Below, in pieces: positions 1 to 8,215 of a stretch of DNA of 16,233 bases (position 1 is its first letter; every line of letters starts with the position of its first letter). Source of the DNA: Thermoplasmata archaeon (lineage in GTDB: Archaea > Thermoplasmatota > Thermoplasmata > Thermoplasmatales > Thermoplasmataceae); NCBI GenBank assembly GCA_021797025.1, contig JAKAAK010000044.1, forward strand, positions 1 through 16,233. The letters run 5' to 3'. Both the position numbers and the translations under genes were made by a program. The notes under the pieces were generated by a model. That model was not told the origin of the DNA, did no database searches, and worked only from the letters and a program-made list of their open reading frames with translations.

Positions 1-2
1 AA

Positions 3-125
3 TATTCAAGGGTTTATAAGATTATACACAACAATAAAGAGATTATTTCAGAAATTCCTGCATCCTCTGAAAGGATAGATGAACAGCTTGGTACAAATAT
101 ATTCCCTAAAAAATTGTGGAGTTAA
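3..125 (+). CDS. C-terminal end of an unidentified protein (cut by window start)
   Basis: An open frame enters from the left edge and runs about 40 codons to a TAA at 123-125, with a hydrophilic tail containing ASSERIDEQLG and ending FPKKLWS. The composition is protein-like, but it is too short to assign to a family. It lies just upstream of the decayed MetE-like gene and in the same direction, so it may be the tail of a neighbouring gene or itself part of the decayed region. No function is claimed. Confidence 0.3.
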   Translation, partial: YSRVYKIIHNNKEIISEIPASSERIDEQLGTNIFPKKLWS

Positions 126-146
126 GGATTATAATATATATTTTAG

Positions 147-1096
147 ATAGATTACGAGACTGAATTTAATGGCACAGGAAGGCTTGCAATATTGGATCGG
201 CTTCATCCCTTAGGGGCGAAGACAGGATTGTCATGGGTAAGCAATGATGCGCAGAGAAAGTCTGGATATATAACATATATTCCAACAGGTTCAGTGGATT
301 TTCCTCTAAAAATAGAACCTCACAACAATTTTCAGATGCTTTTTACCGGGAACTCATGGGGACAAAGGTTATTTCAAAGGAACTTGGCGCCAGGTGTATA
401 TTCTACCTGCAACGTCTCCAGGGGTTATAACTGTCTTCTATAAGCCCAGCAAGGCATATCACGATCATGAGGATTTTCTCATCGCCCTTTCCAGGGAGCT
501 GGAGAATGAATACACGGTAATACTTTCCGTCGATAGAGTTTATTTGCAGATAGATCCTCCTGATCTTGCAATAGCAAAGGGCTTGGATGTTGACTGTACA
601 GAAAATTCAAGGAAGTACTGCCCATACATGTGAAGGCAATAAATGATGCAGCCAAAGGTCTTCCTGCTGACAGGATAAGGGTGCATTACTGTTATGGAAA
701 CTATCTCGCGTCTCATCTCACCGATCCGGATTATTCGAGTGTTTTATCTGACTTATTAAAGCTTAAAGTTGGTCAGCTGGTCGGGGAGATAGCAAACTCC
801 GGGTGTACAGGCGATCCTGTAATAATAAAAAATTATGTAAAGGAATTCGGATGGCCAAAAAGCCTGAAATTTACAGCTGGTGTAATAGACGTGAAATCTC
901 CATTCGTGGAAACTCCCGAGACTGTAAACCAGAAGATGCATAATATCTCGGACATCGATGATATAGACCGGAAAGAGTCCTTGGTGACACGGACTGCGGG
1001 TTTTAAACTTTTTCCGGGCTTGGAAATGTCCCTAAAAGTATAGCCTTGCAGAAACTTAAATCCCTTGCTGAAGGATCCATGCTGGATGAAAAATAA
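147..1096 (+). pseudogene. Decayed MetE-like cobalamin-independent methionine synthase
   Basis: Pieces in successive frames read as the UROD/MetE-like fold of cobalamin-independent methionine synthases, which transfer a methyl group to homocysteine through a Zn-bound thiolate. Recognisable blocks are PATSPGVIT (about 409-435), LQIDPPDLAIAKG (about 545-583), RVHYCYGNY with the Zn-ligand pair H (684-686) and C (690-692), GVIDVKSPFVETPE (about 880-921), and DCGF (992-1003) carrying the third ligand Cys. The tail reads KSIALQKLKSLAEGS and ends with TAA at 1094-1096. The frame changes near 335, 405, 605-630 and 960-985. A TAA at 1004-1006 stands where Gln (CAA) would suit the family. At least four frame breaks plus a stop make this a pseudogene. 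Bases 661-720 are 45% G+C, well above the glycosylation genes. Assignment of the part before about 335 is less sure. Confidence 0.75.
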
Positions 1097-1137
1097 GAAG
1101 TAGCAAGAGTTTGCAGAATTTGATAAATTATCTTTGA

Positions 1138-1344
1138 AAATATCGAGTAGTTAATGATTACAGTGCTGGCTGGCCGTACTTATGGTTTGGATACATGGAA
1201 CTTGATTGGTTAGAATACAGAATGAAAGAGCCCGGTTTTTGGAATAATAGATCAAAAGAAAAAAAGAGGTTGAAGTCCTATAAATCGACCAGATCACGTG
1301 AACCAAGTGCCAAAAGGGCAAGGATCTGTACCGAAGAAGGTTAA
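1138..1344 (+). pseudogene. Fragment, possible C-terminal tail of a membrane protein
   Basis: An open frame without a clear start codon runs from 1138 to TAA at 1342-1344. It begins with an aromatic, membrane-like stretch (AGWPYLWFGYMELDW) and continues into a basic, soluble tail rich in Lys, Arg and Ser. That pattern (last helix then cytoplasmic tail) would suit the end of a transporter, but no family is recognised. It lies 40 bases after the decayed MetE-like gene on the same strand and is probably part of the same degraded block. Low confidence. Confidence 0.2.
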
Positions 1345-1536
1345 ATAGACTGTAAAATGATCATTATCAATTGCAATTGGCCAAATCATAATATTCCACA
1401 AACATTTTGATATGTTGCTATCCAATGGAAATTTGCTCATTTCCTATAGGTAGTATTCTCTCTGTAACCATTGTGATTTTTCATGATTGAATACATACGG
1501 GATGGATACATCTTCCTACTAATATGTAAGCAGACC

Positions 1537-1863
1537 TTAGGTTTTTTGTTTCTTTATCTCTCGACCGAACAGTCCAAGGAATACGGTAAATTTATACACA
1601 GCATTGCATAGACACAGATTCCTTATATTAGATACTACGGCAACTATGGTATTCTCCTGTGCATCAAACATTTTTAATGGCTTCTCTTGTATGATTGCAT
1701 CTTCGAGGTAAAATAAAACTTCTATATACCCGAATCCCGAGAAAATGGTTACTGCTACGTTCCTGCCGATATCCTTTATTATTGATACATGTTTCTCATA
1801 CAGACCAATGGAGCGGGCCAATCCATTTCTAAATCTCATGGATACAGTATACGTATGTCCCAT
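1537..1863 (-). CDS. Uncertain hypothetical ORF, possibly decayed
   Basis: A 108-codon minus-strand frame that starts MGHTYTVSMRF and ends in a basic tail. The frame stays open about 22 codons upstream of this Met, reading VDKEVLSTAITLSIAIL, so the true start may be earlier or the gene may be 5'-truncated. It has hydrophobic stretches (TIFSGFGYIEVLFYL and YKFTVFLGLFG) but no motif I recognise. A 68-codon frame on the opposite strand (1745-1951) overlaps it and looks like its shadow. There is no clear ribosome site or promoter. It may be residual coding sequence in a decaying block. Confidence 0.25.
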   Translation of the reverse strand: MGHTYTVSMRFRNGLARSIGLYEKHVSIIKDIGRNVAVTIFSGFGYIEVLFYLEDAIIQEKPLKMFDAQENTIVAVVSNIRNLCLCNAVYKFTVFLGLFGREIKKQKT

Positions 1864-1951
1864 ACGTAAAATCGCGATAGATAAAGTTATGGCGGTAGAT
1901 AGAACCTCCTTGTCGACCAGACTTGCGGATTATCTTGCCTCTGACTCATAG

Positions 1952-2269
1952 ATTACCTTAACGACATGGTTTTATGGAGCTTTCCGAGAAATGTATTAAT
2001 GTTGGGATTATGATATAGAAGCTATTGAGAATGTTCCTGTGTTTCAATTTCCTCTGTCTACTGTGTTAGTAACAATATATATACATATATCAGACCACTA
2101 TCCATACATTCCTATACTCGATTGAAAACGCTGGATGCGGGGATATCCGCAAAGTAATTGCCACCACCCTCTAAAGAGAAATGTCGTACGACGTTATTTA
2201 TGAATCCAAATATTTTCTTTCATATCCACTTTGCGGTTTTGGGAAAAGGAAACTATCCTGTTACCGCCT
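1952..2269. other. Intergenic stretch, no gene recognised
   Basis: About 320 bases downstream of the methyltransferase-like gene at 2270-3145, which ends toward this side. No frame of useful length or recognisable motif was found on either strand. The alternating TA run at about 2076-2089 is low-complexity sequence. The region is probably degraded. Confidence 0.4.
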
Positions 2270-3145
2270 TTATTCTTCATCATTACGAAGAAGTGAAGAA
2301 ATATTCGTTTTAATAAGATGAGGGTTATAAGTTGATAGTCTTAAAGATAGCTTACGAACATAAAAAAAATTATACAATGGTACTATCAACTTTTTTAGAT
2401 ATTCGGACCTGGATATAAGTTTTCTTAATTTTGAATTTCCCTTTGACTTTTGTTTCATACTGTTTTTGTTCCACATAAAAAGGTAGTCACTTTGCTGAAC
2501 ATTTCTGTGTGAAAATTTTTTTTCGTATAGAACGGTTCTTACAACAACATAAACTTCCCGAGATGAATAAATGTTTATTCGCTCTCCGTTCTCTGGCTTT
2601 TTTACCCTATACCAGTTAATTTCTCTCTGTGGTGATGCATATGTTAAAAATACTTCAGTATCTCTGTAACCGTTTTCATTTGTATAGAGAGAGAAGAAAA
2701 GCTCCGGCGAAATCTGCCAAAAACCATGTCCGCAGAAATTATTTGCCGGAAGCACATGAATAATTTGTCCACCAGGTTTACATAATAGTGAACAATTTTC
2801 TAAGGCCTGAGGTATATTATATATATGTTCCAATGTACCACTATCTATAATAGTATCGTACTGCCATCTCAAATTTTCTGGTAGAGGATTATTCATATCG
2901 TGTAGTATTGATGCATTTTCATAATGTGAAGCATCAATGGAATCAACAGTATTAGAATGAAAATATTCTTTTAAGAGTTGTTCACAAAATTCGTCATGAT
3001 TGTATTTCCTGTCTACTTGGAGAACTCGACGTAAAATCCGTTCATTTACGTTTAATTCTTGTCTTCCAATCGTAACTGTTTTATTAAAATCACCAAACTT
3101 GTACGCATAACTCAACATATTTAACGTTTGAAAATCAATACCCAT
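2270..3145 (-). CDS. Class I SAM-dependent methyltransferase-like protein
   Basis: A 291-residue protein resembling the class I methyltransferases common in surface-polysaccharide clusters. The Rossmann core is visible in order: TVTIGRQ at 23-29 in the place of the usual glycine-rich SAM loop, an acidic strand SIDAS at 69-73, the central strand YDTIIDSGTLEHIYN at 96-110, and LCKPGGQIIHVLPANN at 121-136, followed by NFCGHGFWQISPELFF, which is typical of this family. The glycine-rich motif I is degenerate, which is seen in this subgroup. The C-terminal third (about 230-291) is basic and may contact a substrate, carrier or membrane. The acceptor is unknown; a sugar or glycolipid is inferred from the GT and FkbM genes nearby. 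It stands alone, with no same-strand neighbour within a few hundred bases. The Met start fits a TATA-like box about 35 bases upstream. Confidence 0.75.
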   Translation of the reverse strand: MGIDFQTLNMLSYAYKFGDFNKTVTIGRQELNVNERILRRVLQVDRKYNHDEFCEQLLKEYFHSNTVDSIDASHYENASILHDMNNPLPENLRWQYDTIIDSGTLEHIYNIPQALENCSLLCKPGGQIIHVLPANNFCGHGFWQISPELFFSLYTNENGYRDTEVFLTYASPQREINWYRVKKPENGERINIYSSREVYVVVRTVLYEKKFSHRNVQQSDYLFMWNKNSMKQKSKGNSKLRKLISRSEYLKKLIVPLYNFFYVRKLSLRLSTYNPHLIKTNISSLLRNDEE

Positions 3146-3175
3146 GCCTGATCATCATAAAGTGAATGCTAGATC

Positions 3176-3185
3176 TTATTTAAAA
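3176..3185 (-). promoter_or_regulatory. Putative archaeal TATA box for the methyltransferase-like gene
   Basis: On the minus strand the sequence reads TTTTAAATAA preceded by CGAAAGA, an A/G-rich stretch suited to a BRE element. Its centre is about 35 bases before the ATG at 3145, which would give a leader of about 10 nt. No Shine-Dalgarno site is obvious. Position and sequence only. Confidence 0.45.
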
Positions 3186-3507
3186 TCTTTCGTTATACTA
3201 ACATTAGTAAATCTTTGTTAATTTTTAAACAGAATGACTGTGTCAATCGTAAGAGTTCAGTTTTATGAGGCATTTTTGTAATTCACTTTTTTATTTTCAG
3301 TTGTACATAATTAAGTTACTTTTCATGAGTTTTGAGGTACGAAATAGAGCAAAGTCTTTTGTATGGTATTCTTTATAATTCTGAATTCTTATCTTGTTTC
3401 CCTATTTCTCTTTCTGTTCATAACTGGGGCTCTCTGGGATTGAATTGCACGATTATTAGTTGGTTCGACATCCTTATGAACAACTAACCTGAATATCTAT
3501 TCTGATC
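3186..3507. other. Intergenic stretch with an inverted repeat near its right end
   Basis: No gene seen. Near the IS3 end there is an inverted repeat: TTAGTTGGTTC at 3456-3466 pairs with GAACAACTAA at 3478-3487, with one bulged G and a loop of about 11 bases. It lies about 20 bases outside the left IS3 terminus. It could be a terminator stem, a remnant of another element or chance. Confidence 0.35.
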
Positions 3508-4815
3508 TGTTCCCCCAAAATTTGGACAGTTTTTTAGTGTAATATTGAGACACTTTCATTCCTCCTGCTTATATTAATTTTCCTGCTTTTCAATCTTCTT
3601 TCCTCCTTTTTCCTTTTCTCTTCCAGAAATATATTCGTGAATTCTTCACTGCTGTTCCATTGTTTTTCAAATTCTACAGGCATTAAATAGCCTATAGAAG
3701 AATGTGGCCTGTAATTGTTGTAATCATTGAAAGCATATTCCATCAATTCTTTAGAATTTTCAGAGCTTTCAATGTCATTCTGCCATATATAATCAGTTTT
3801 CAATGAATTGTGGAATGATTCTACATCCCCATTGTCTTCAGGTGTTTGCTTTTTAATGTATTCGTGTTTAATATTCAGTAACCTTACAGTAGCCTTGAAG
3901 CTTTTAGCTATATACTGTGTTCCATTGTCTGGCCTCAGTACCAGATTGCTAAGGTTAGAATTACTTTATCTTATAGCATATGCCTCTTCTATTGGCTTTA
4001 CACAATCTTTGGCTGTGCATGTTCTTGAGAAATTATAGGATAGCTATCTCTTGGAGAAGCAATCCTTTACAGCCATTAAATAGTACATGCCATTATATAT
4101 GCTTACATAGTGTATGTCTGTTTCCCATAGCTGGTAATATTCTCAGGCCTTGTTAAATTTCTCTTATTTGTCCTGTTCTTATGCTTTGCATATGGCAATT
4201 GTAGATTCCTTGATTTTATTATTCTCCTTACCGTTTTTATGTTTATATTTATCCCTTCATTCCTTAATACAGCCCATATTCTTCTATGACCATATGTCAC
4301 CCTTTTTCCTGATATCTCTAATACCCTATTTATTGTATTTTCAGGTATCCTGGATTTCCTCTGCTTTACTGTAATTTTCCTGTTATAATATATAAGACCT
4401 CTGAATCTTAATTTTACTGGATATCCTTGATACTGATAGCTTATTTCTAAGGTTATTCACTGTTTCCATTAACTCCTCTCTCTGTAATTTTTTTAATTCA
4501 TATATAACTAAAGCCTGGTCACGTATTAGCTTCTTTAGTTTTTCACTCTCTTGCGAGTATTCATTATTTCCAGATCTACTGGCCCCATAGAATCCCTGAT
4601 TCTATAAATTTATTCCTCCATTTATAGAAGTTTGATATTGGTATTCCAAGCCTCTTGCATAGCTCTACTATATTTTATTTGATGTAAATGATTACATTAC
4701 TATTGCTACCTTTTTTTGCAGTAAATTTCTCCATTATATCATCCCATTATGTTCCAATTTATATTTATCCATTTCTATTTATTCCACTAGATAACTGTCC
4801 AAACAATAAAGGGCA
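3508..4815 (-). mobile_element. Decayed IS3-family insertion sequence, both ends visible
   Basis: About 1.3 kb bounded by imperfect terminal inverted repeats that begin with TG. The left end starts TGTTCCCCC and contains TTTGGACAGTT (3521-3531). The right end on the other strand starts TGCCC and contains the same TTTGGACAGTT (complement of 4793-4803). The interior carries a minus-strand transposase with IS3-type motifs, broken many times. No clear short target duplication flanks it (left neighbour GATC, right neighbour CGCA), which fits an old insertion or altered ends. It cannot encode a working transposase. Confidence 0.75.
3534..4772 (-). pseudogene. IS3-family transposase pseudogene (OrfA/OrfB remains)
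   Basis: Reading from the ATG at 4772 toward 3534, pieces in several frames give an OrfA-like start (MDKYKLEHNGM, then ELCKRLGIP and NFYKWRNKF, the HTH part). An OrfB-like HTH_21 block follows, with VTYGHRRIWAVLRNEG and a later ITSYGKQTYTM in place of the first catalytic Asp block. The rve integrase remains include RPDNGTQYIAKSF (second Asp), EDNGDVESFHNSLK (catalytic Glu) and YNNYRPHSSIGYL near the C-terminus. The last uninterrupted piece is 3534-3803 (89 codons). Many stops and frame changes separate the blocks, so it is not functional. Confidence 0.8.
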
Positions 4816-5108
4816 CGCACCACTGATGAATAACACAATATTGTTCTAAAGACCCTCAACACCCTCCAGATTGCAACTGCTATGTTACTGTTTTGCCTCA
4901 TGGTAGATCCTTCTCAGAGACATGGGCATCGTATTGTCCCCATTCCAATAGTTTCTTCAGCTCCTTTATACCTGGTGTGATGTGAGACCAAGAGTATTAC
5001 TGCCATTTTTCTGCTTTTTTACAAGTGCATCTAAGGCCGAATACCAGTTGGGGAACGGTAGATCATGACATTTTAAATATTCTCTTTCCTCTACTATGAA
5101 AGAAGTTT
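4816..5108. other. Probable decayed coding sequence of unknown origin
   Basis: No intact gene. On the minus strand short protein-like runs occur in different frames, for example NWYSALDALVKKQKN and ITPGIKELKKLLEWGQY, which look like broken coding sequence but match nothing I recognise. The block lies directly outside the right end of the IS3 element. Confidence 0.25.
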
Positions 5109-5294
5109 TTGGCTGTATTTCATAACGTAGGAAGTACTAGTCCGGGAAAAGTTATCTATTTCTTCGACCATCCTAAAAGGCTGATAGCTTACGAGCGAAC
5201 ACCACACTCCAAAAGAGCACTGATAGTAAAGTGTTACGGCTCATACATCTTCCAGAACTACTACAAAGAAGCAATAGAATATCTGTTGGGATAA
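5109..5294 (+). CDS. Short hypothetical ORF or C-terminal fragment
   Basis: A 61-codon frame from a TTG at 5109 to TAA at 5292-5294, with residues such as GKVIYFFDHPKRLIAYER and a C-terminal YKEAIEYLLG. The amino-acid pattern is protein-like and ends in an amphipathic helix, as small DNA-binding or regulatory domains often do. There is no good start codon or ribosome site, a stop lies just upstream, and the preceding DNA looks degraded. A 5'-truncated remnant is the likelier reading. Function unknown. Confidence 0.3.
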   Translation: MAVFHNVGSTSPGKVIYFFDHPKRLIAYERTPHSKRALIVKCYGSYIFQNYYKEAIEYLLG

Positions 5295-5699
5295 ACGTAT
5301 ATAAACTTGGTGAATCTGATGTGTTATTGATTGTTATCTAAAATACTTGAACTAGGCTTAAAAAATTCTAATTTTATAGCAAGTAAGAATTATAACATTC
5401 GATTTATATCAGAAATAGTTAACAAATTAACTAAGAAAATTCAGTAAAATTTCAATAAACAATACAAATTCAGGAATAAACATTATGCGCTTAAGAATGT
5501 TGGGGTAGTAAATTTGTATTAAGCAAAAAAATCAATTTAATTCAGGATTACTTAACCCAGTACAATTGGGGAAATAATAATACCACAGACTCTAAGTAAA
5601 GGAAATCATTAGGGATCAACAAATCAATCTTATGGCATCAACAAAGAAAGATTAAAAAGGGAAAACTGATTAAGGTTTATAATAGAACGAAGGTGAAAA
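5295..5699. other. AT-rich leader/intergenic region before the FkbM gene
   Basis: About 400 bases of very AT-rich DNA without a gene. It contains TATA-like strings (TATATAAA near 5299, TTTATAAT at 5676-5683) and three scattered AATTCAG words. The TTTATAAT is too close (about 20 bases) to the FkbM start to drive a transcript that would keep the ribosome site, so the true promoter is probably further upstream. No hairpin-plus-T-run terminator was recognised. Confidence 0.35.
5692..5696 (+). promoter_or_regulatory. Ribosome binding site of the FkbM-type gene
   Basis: GGTGA sits 3 bases before the ATG at 5700 (sequence AAGGTGAAAAATG). It supports the ATG at 5700 over the later Met codons of the frame. 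A good Shine-Dalgarno here contrasts with the apparently leaderless GT2 gene at 14728. Confidence 0.5.
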
Positions 5700-6575
5700 A
5701 TGGGAATAAAGAATATAATATATACTAGAAACACATTTAAAATTGCGTATAAGAACTATATGAGTGTTATGTGGAACATGTGGAGGAGGAAAAACAAAAT
5801 CAAAGTTATCTTTCAGAATGGTGATTCAAATTATCTAAGCACCGATTTGGTATGGGGCTATACTCGATTATTTACTAATAAGGATGCCCATATTCATGAT
5901 TTAAATTTCGAAAAGAATGTTATAAAATTTACTTATAACGGTAAGGTCATAACATTGGAATATGGAACCGGTGACTTTATAATTGTTTTTGGTCTTGAGG
6001 AATATAGTTTCCTTAAAGTTGAAAATGAAATAATTATAGATATAGGTGCAAACATAGGTGATTCACCAATATATTTTGCGTTAAATAGCGCAAAAAAAGT
6101 TATTGCTTTGGAACCATATCCATACTCATATAACATAGCATTAAAAAATATTAAGTTAAATCATTTGGAAGATAAAATCATATTACTGAATGCTGGTTAT
6201 GCCCAGGATGGTACTATAAAGGTAAATCCTGATTTTGAAAACACTATTGGTTCCGATTTAAAATCGTTTGAAAATGGCATAGATATTAAAACATTGTCGT
6301 TGAAAACGTTATTGAGTGATTACCATATAGATAAGGCTATACTGAAGATGGATTGCGAGGGTTGTGAGTATAATTTACTTAAAGAGGATAATGATACATT
6401 AAAGAAATTTAAAATGATACAAATAGAGTATCACTATGGTTATGAAAAATTAAAGGAAAAACTTGAAGAAGCTGGATTTAGTGTAACTTACTCCAAACCT
6501 GTGAAAAAAATTAATAAAGATGCAACAGAACAGAGTATGGTCATGGGTTTTATCTATGCAAAATTAGATATGTGA
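5700..6575 (+). CDS. FkbM-family SAM-dependent methyltransferase
   Basis: A 291-residue protein with the FkbM methyltransferase layout: SAM-binding motif I IIDIGANIGDSPIYFA at 112-127, the acidic residue of motif II in KKVIALEPYPYS at 132-143 (Glu138), and the diagnostic ILKMDCEGCEYNLL at 214-227. Members usually O-methylate sugars or small metabolites; in surface-glycan clusters they are thought to methylate hydroxyls of glycan residues. The N-terminal 110 residues precede the catalytic fold and are poorly defined, with a basic segment WRRKNKIK at 28-35. There is no signal peptide or clear transmembrane helix, so it is probably cytoplasmic. It is a single-gene unit, flanked on the left by IS debris and converging with the sulfatase-like gene on the right. 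The acceptor cannot be told from sequence. Confidence 0.85.
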   Translation: MGIKNIIYTRNTFKIAYKNYMSVMWNMWRRKNKIKVIFQNGDSNYLSTDLVWGYTRLFTNKDAHIHDLNFEKNVIKFTYNGKVITLEYGTGDFIIVFGLEEYSFLKVENEIIIDIGANIGDSPIYFALNSAKKVIALEPYPYSYNIALKNIKLNHLEDKIILLNAGYAQDGTIKVNPDFENTIGSDLKSFENGIDIKTLSLKTLLSDYHIDKAILKMDCEGCEYNLLKEDNDTLKKFKMIQIEYHYGYEKLKEKLEEAGFSVTYSKPVKKINKDATEQSMVMGFIYAKLDM

Positions 6576-6683
6576 AGAGCTAAATTTTCAAGACAATATG
6601 TGTAACGGTTATCCTCACTACATTTATGGGTAATAGAATATTCGAGTTTAAAACCTTTGAAAGAGTTGAATCCATAATAAGGA

Positions 6684-6707
6684 AGTTTATAGAATTGTCC
6701 ATAAACT
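6684..6707. repeat. Small inverted repeat between convergent genes
   Basis: AGTTTAT (6684-6690) and ATAAACT (6701-6707) can form a 7-bp stem with a 10-base loop, followed by CTCTTTT. It lies in the 284-base gap between the converging FkbM and sulfatase-like genes, where a termination signal would be expected. The stem is short and AT-rich, so a terminator role is only possible. Confidence 0.3.
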
Positions 6708-6859
6708 CTCTTTTAGGGTTTTAAAGGAAAATGCTGGGTTACAACAGAGTATCTTCATATAATTGGAAAAGCAGAACATTAACCCAATAATATTATAGAG
6801 TTGTGCCCCGTTTTATATTTGACTTATAAATGATTCATTTCATTGATGTTTTTATTATT

Positions 6860-8215
6860 CTATTTCTGGATTGCTTCATCGTTTTCAGTGATTTTGAAAT
6901 ACCTGTCCACATTAAAAATTGATAAATAATCTATTAACGATCTGTAATCATACATATTTCCATTGAATTCTTCTACAATTCCGTCTGCATTTAAAGTTAA
7001 TTTTATATTACCTTTAAAAAGAGTCTTGCGTGGGATATCTATCTTTTTTTTAATTTCATTAAAATCTGGTGTATTCTTATACTTGGAAGGTAGAACTATA
7101 TTATTAGGAATGCCATATGATTCACATAACACTATGTCAGATTTTAACTTCTCAAGTGAAACATTTTCATTTACTATTATATATTTTATAAAATCAAATA
7201 AATTTACGAGGCCTGTGTTTATATATTTATCATATGTTTTTCCTTTTATTAGGTCTTCAGGCGCATGTATAAATAGGGGTATTCTGGATATTTCATCATA
7301 ATTATATATCCCATGTGATACAAATCCATTTTCGTTAAAACCCTGCCCATGATCCGAGGTTATTATAACAATTGAATTATCCAGTTGTTTTTCATCTATT
7401 AATTTTGATATTGTTGCATCAAATATGGATGTTATTTTACCTGCCTGGGCAAAATATATTTTTCTAGATTTCTTTAATTTCATATTGCTTAATTTTTTAT
7501 AATCAAATATGTGTTCTATTTGGGCATTTGAAATATCCATATGCCTAATATATGGTTCATGCATTTCCATAAAGTTGAAGAAAACAAATTGTGGAACGAT
7601 AAAATGTGTTGAGTCTATAAAACCTTTCAGGACCTCTTTATAACCTTTATATGTTGGATCGCTGTGCTTGAGCAACATTCTGGAGATATAGACTGTAGAC
7701 TTTAGGGGATGTTTTTTTATGAGAAATTGTGCTCTCTTTGCCTTTGATCTAATCTGTAAATATTTATCCAGATCCTCTTTGGATAAAATTGCTTCAAGAC
7801 TGAACCTCCCCACCGATTCTAAGACTTTCGATTTAATGTGGACAAAATTGTTAAAATGGCTACGAACACCCGAATATGAGACGACGGGATTTGTTGAAAA
7901 TCCGGATGTATAATACCCATTTTTCCTTGCTAAATCCATTAAAAACTTCCCATTATATTCCATAGACATCTTTATAACATCCGGTATCCGGTATTTATCA
8001 TATAATTCATGTATTCCATGTTCTGATGGGTACAAGCCTGTAAATAATGATATATGTGAAGGCAAAGTCCATGAGGATGGAGCCCTTGCATTTTCAAATA
8101 TAAATGAATTTTCAACTATTGATTTATATTTGCCATTGTATTCCTTTAACCATTTATCAAAGGCATCTTTCCGTAAAGTATCCATTAAAATTATTATTAT
8201 ATGAGGTTTCATCAC
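6860..8215 (-). CDS. Alkaline-phosphatase-superfamily ('sulfatase') protein with Thr at the nucleophile site
   Basis: A 451-residue protein with the sulfatase fold: N-terminal metal-site strand IIIILMDTLRKD at 6-17 (Asp12), nucleophile loop APSSWTLPSHISLFTG at 45-60, EMHEPY at 217-222, and the C-terminal metal site IVIITSDHGQGF at 282-293 with a later SHG (His301). In formylglycine sulfatases the loop reads C/S-x-P-x-R. Here Thr50 takes the nucleophile place and His the Arg place, so formylglycine maturation is not expected and a phospho- or phosphodiester-transfer role is at least as likely as sulfate hydrolysis. There is no signal peptide. The start is either GTG at 8215 or the ATG at 8212, which overlaps the TGA of the upstream gene as TGATG; both give tight translational coupling. 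The substrate is unknown; a surface glycan or lipid is inferred from context. Confidence 0.85.
   Translation of the reverse strand: MMKPHIIIILMDTLRKDAFDKWLKEYNGKYKSIVENSFIFENARAPSSWTLPSHISLFTGLYPSEHGIHELYDKYRIPDVIKMSMEYNGKFLMDLARKNGYYTSGFSTNPVVSYSGVRSHFNNFVHIKSKVLESVGRFSLEAILSKEDLDKYLQIRSKAKRAQFLIKKHPLKSTVYISRMLLKHSDPTYKGYKEVLKGFIDSTHFIVPQFVFFNFMEMHEPYIRHMDISNAQIEHIFDYKKLSNMKLKKSRKIYFAQAGKITSIFDATISKLIDEKQLDNSIVIITSDHGQGFNENGFVSHGIYNYDEISRIPLFIHAPEDLIKGKTYDKYINTGLVNLFDFIKYIIVNENVSLEKLKSDIVLCESYGIPNNIVLPSKYKNTPDFNEIKKKIDIPRKTLFKGNIKLTLNADGIVEEFNGNMYDYRSLIDYLSIFNVDRYFKITENDEAIQK

Noticed and set aside
4150..4374. 74-codon hydrophobic plus-strand frame inside the IS3 element
   Set aside because: It lies opposite recognisable transposase text (VTYGHRRIWAVLRNEG on the minus strand); the hydrophobic reading is the usual antisense artefact.
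3504..4819. Target duplication of the IS3 element
   Set aside because: The bases directly outside the ends (GATC left, CGCA right) do not match; CTGAT occurs on both sides but at unequal distance.
5676..5683. TTTATAAT as promoter of the FkbM gene
   Set aside because: It lies only about 20 bases before the ATG, so transcription would start at or inside the gene and lose the GGTGA ribosome site.
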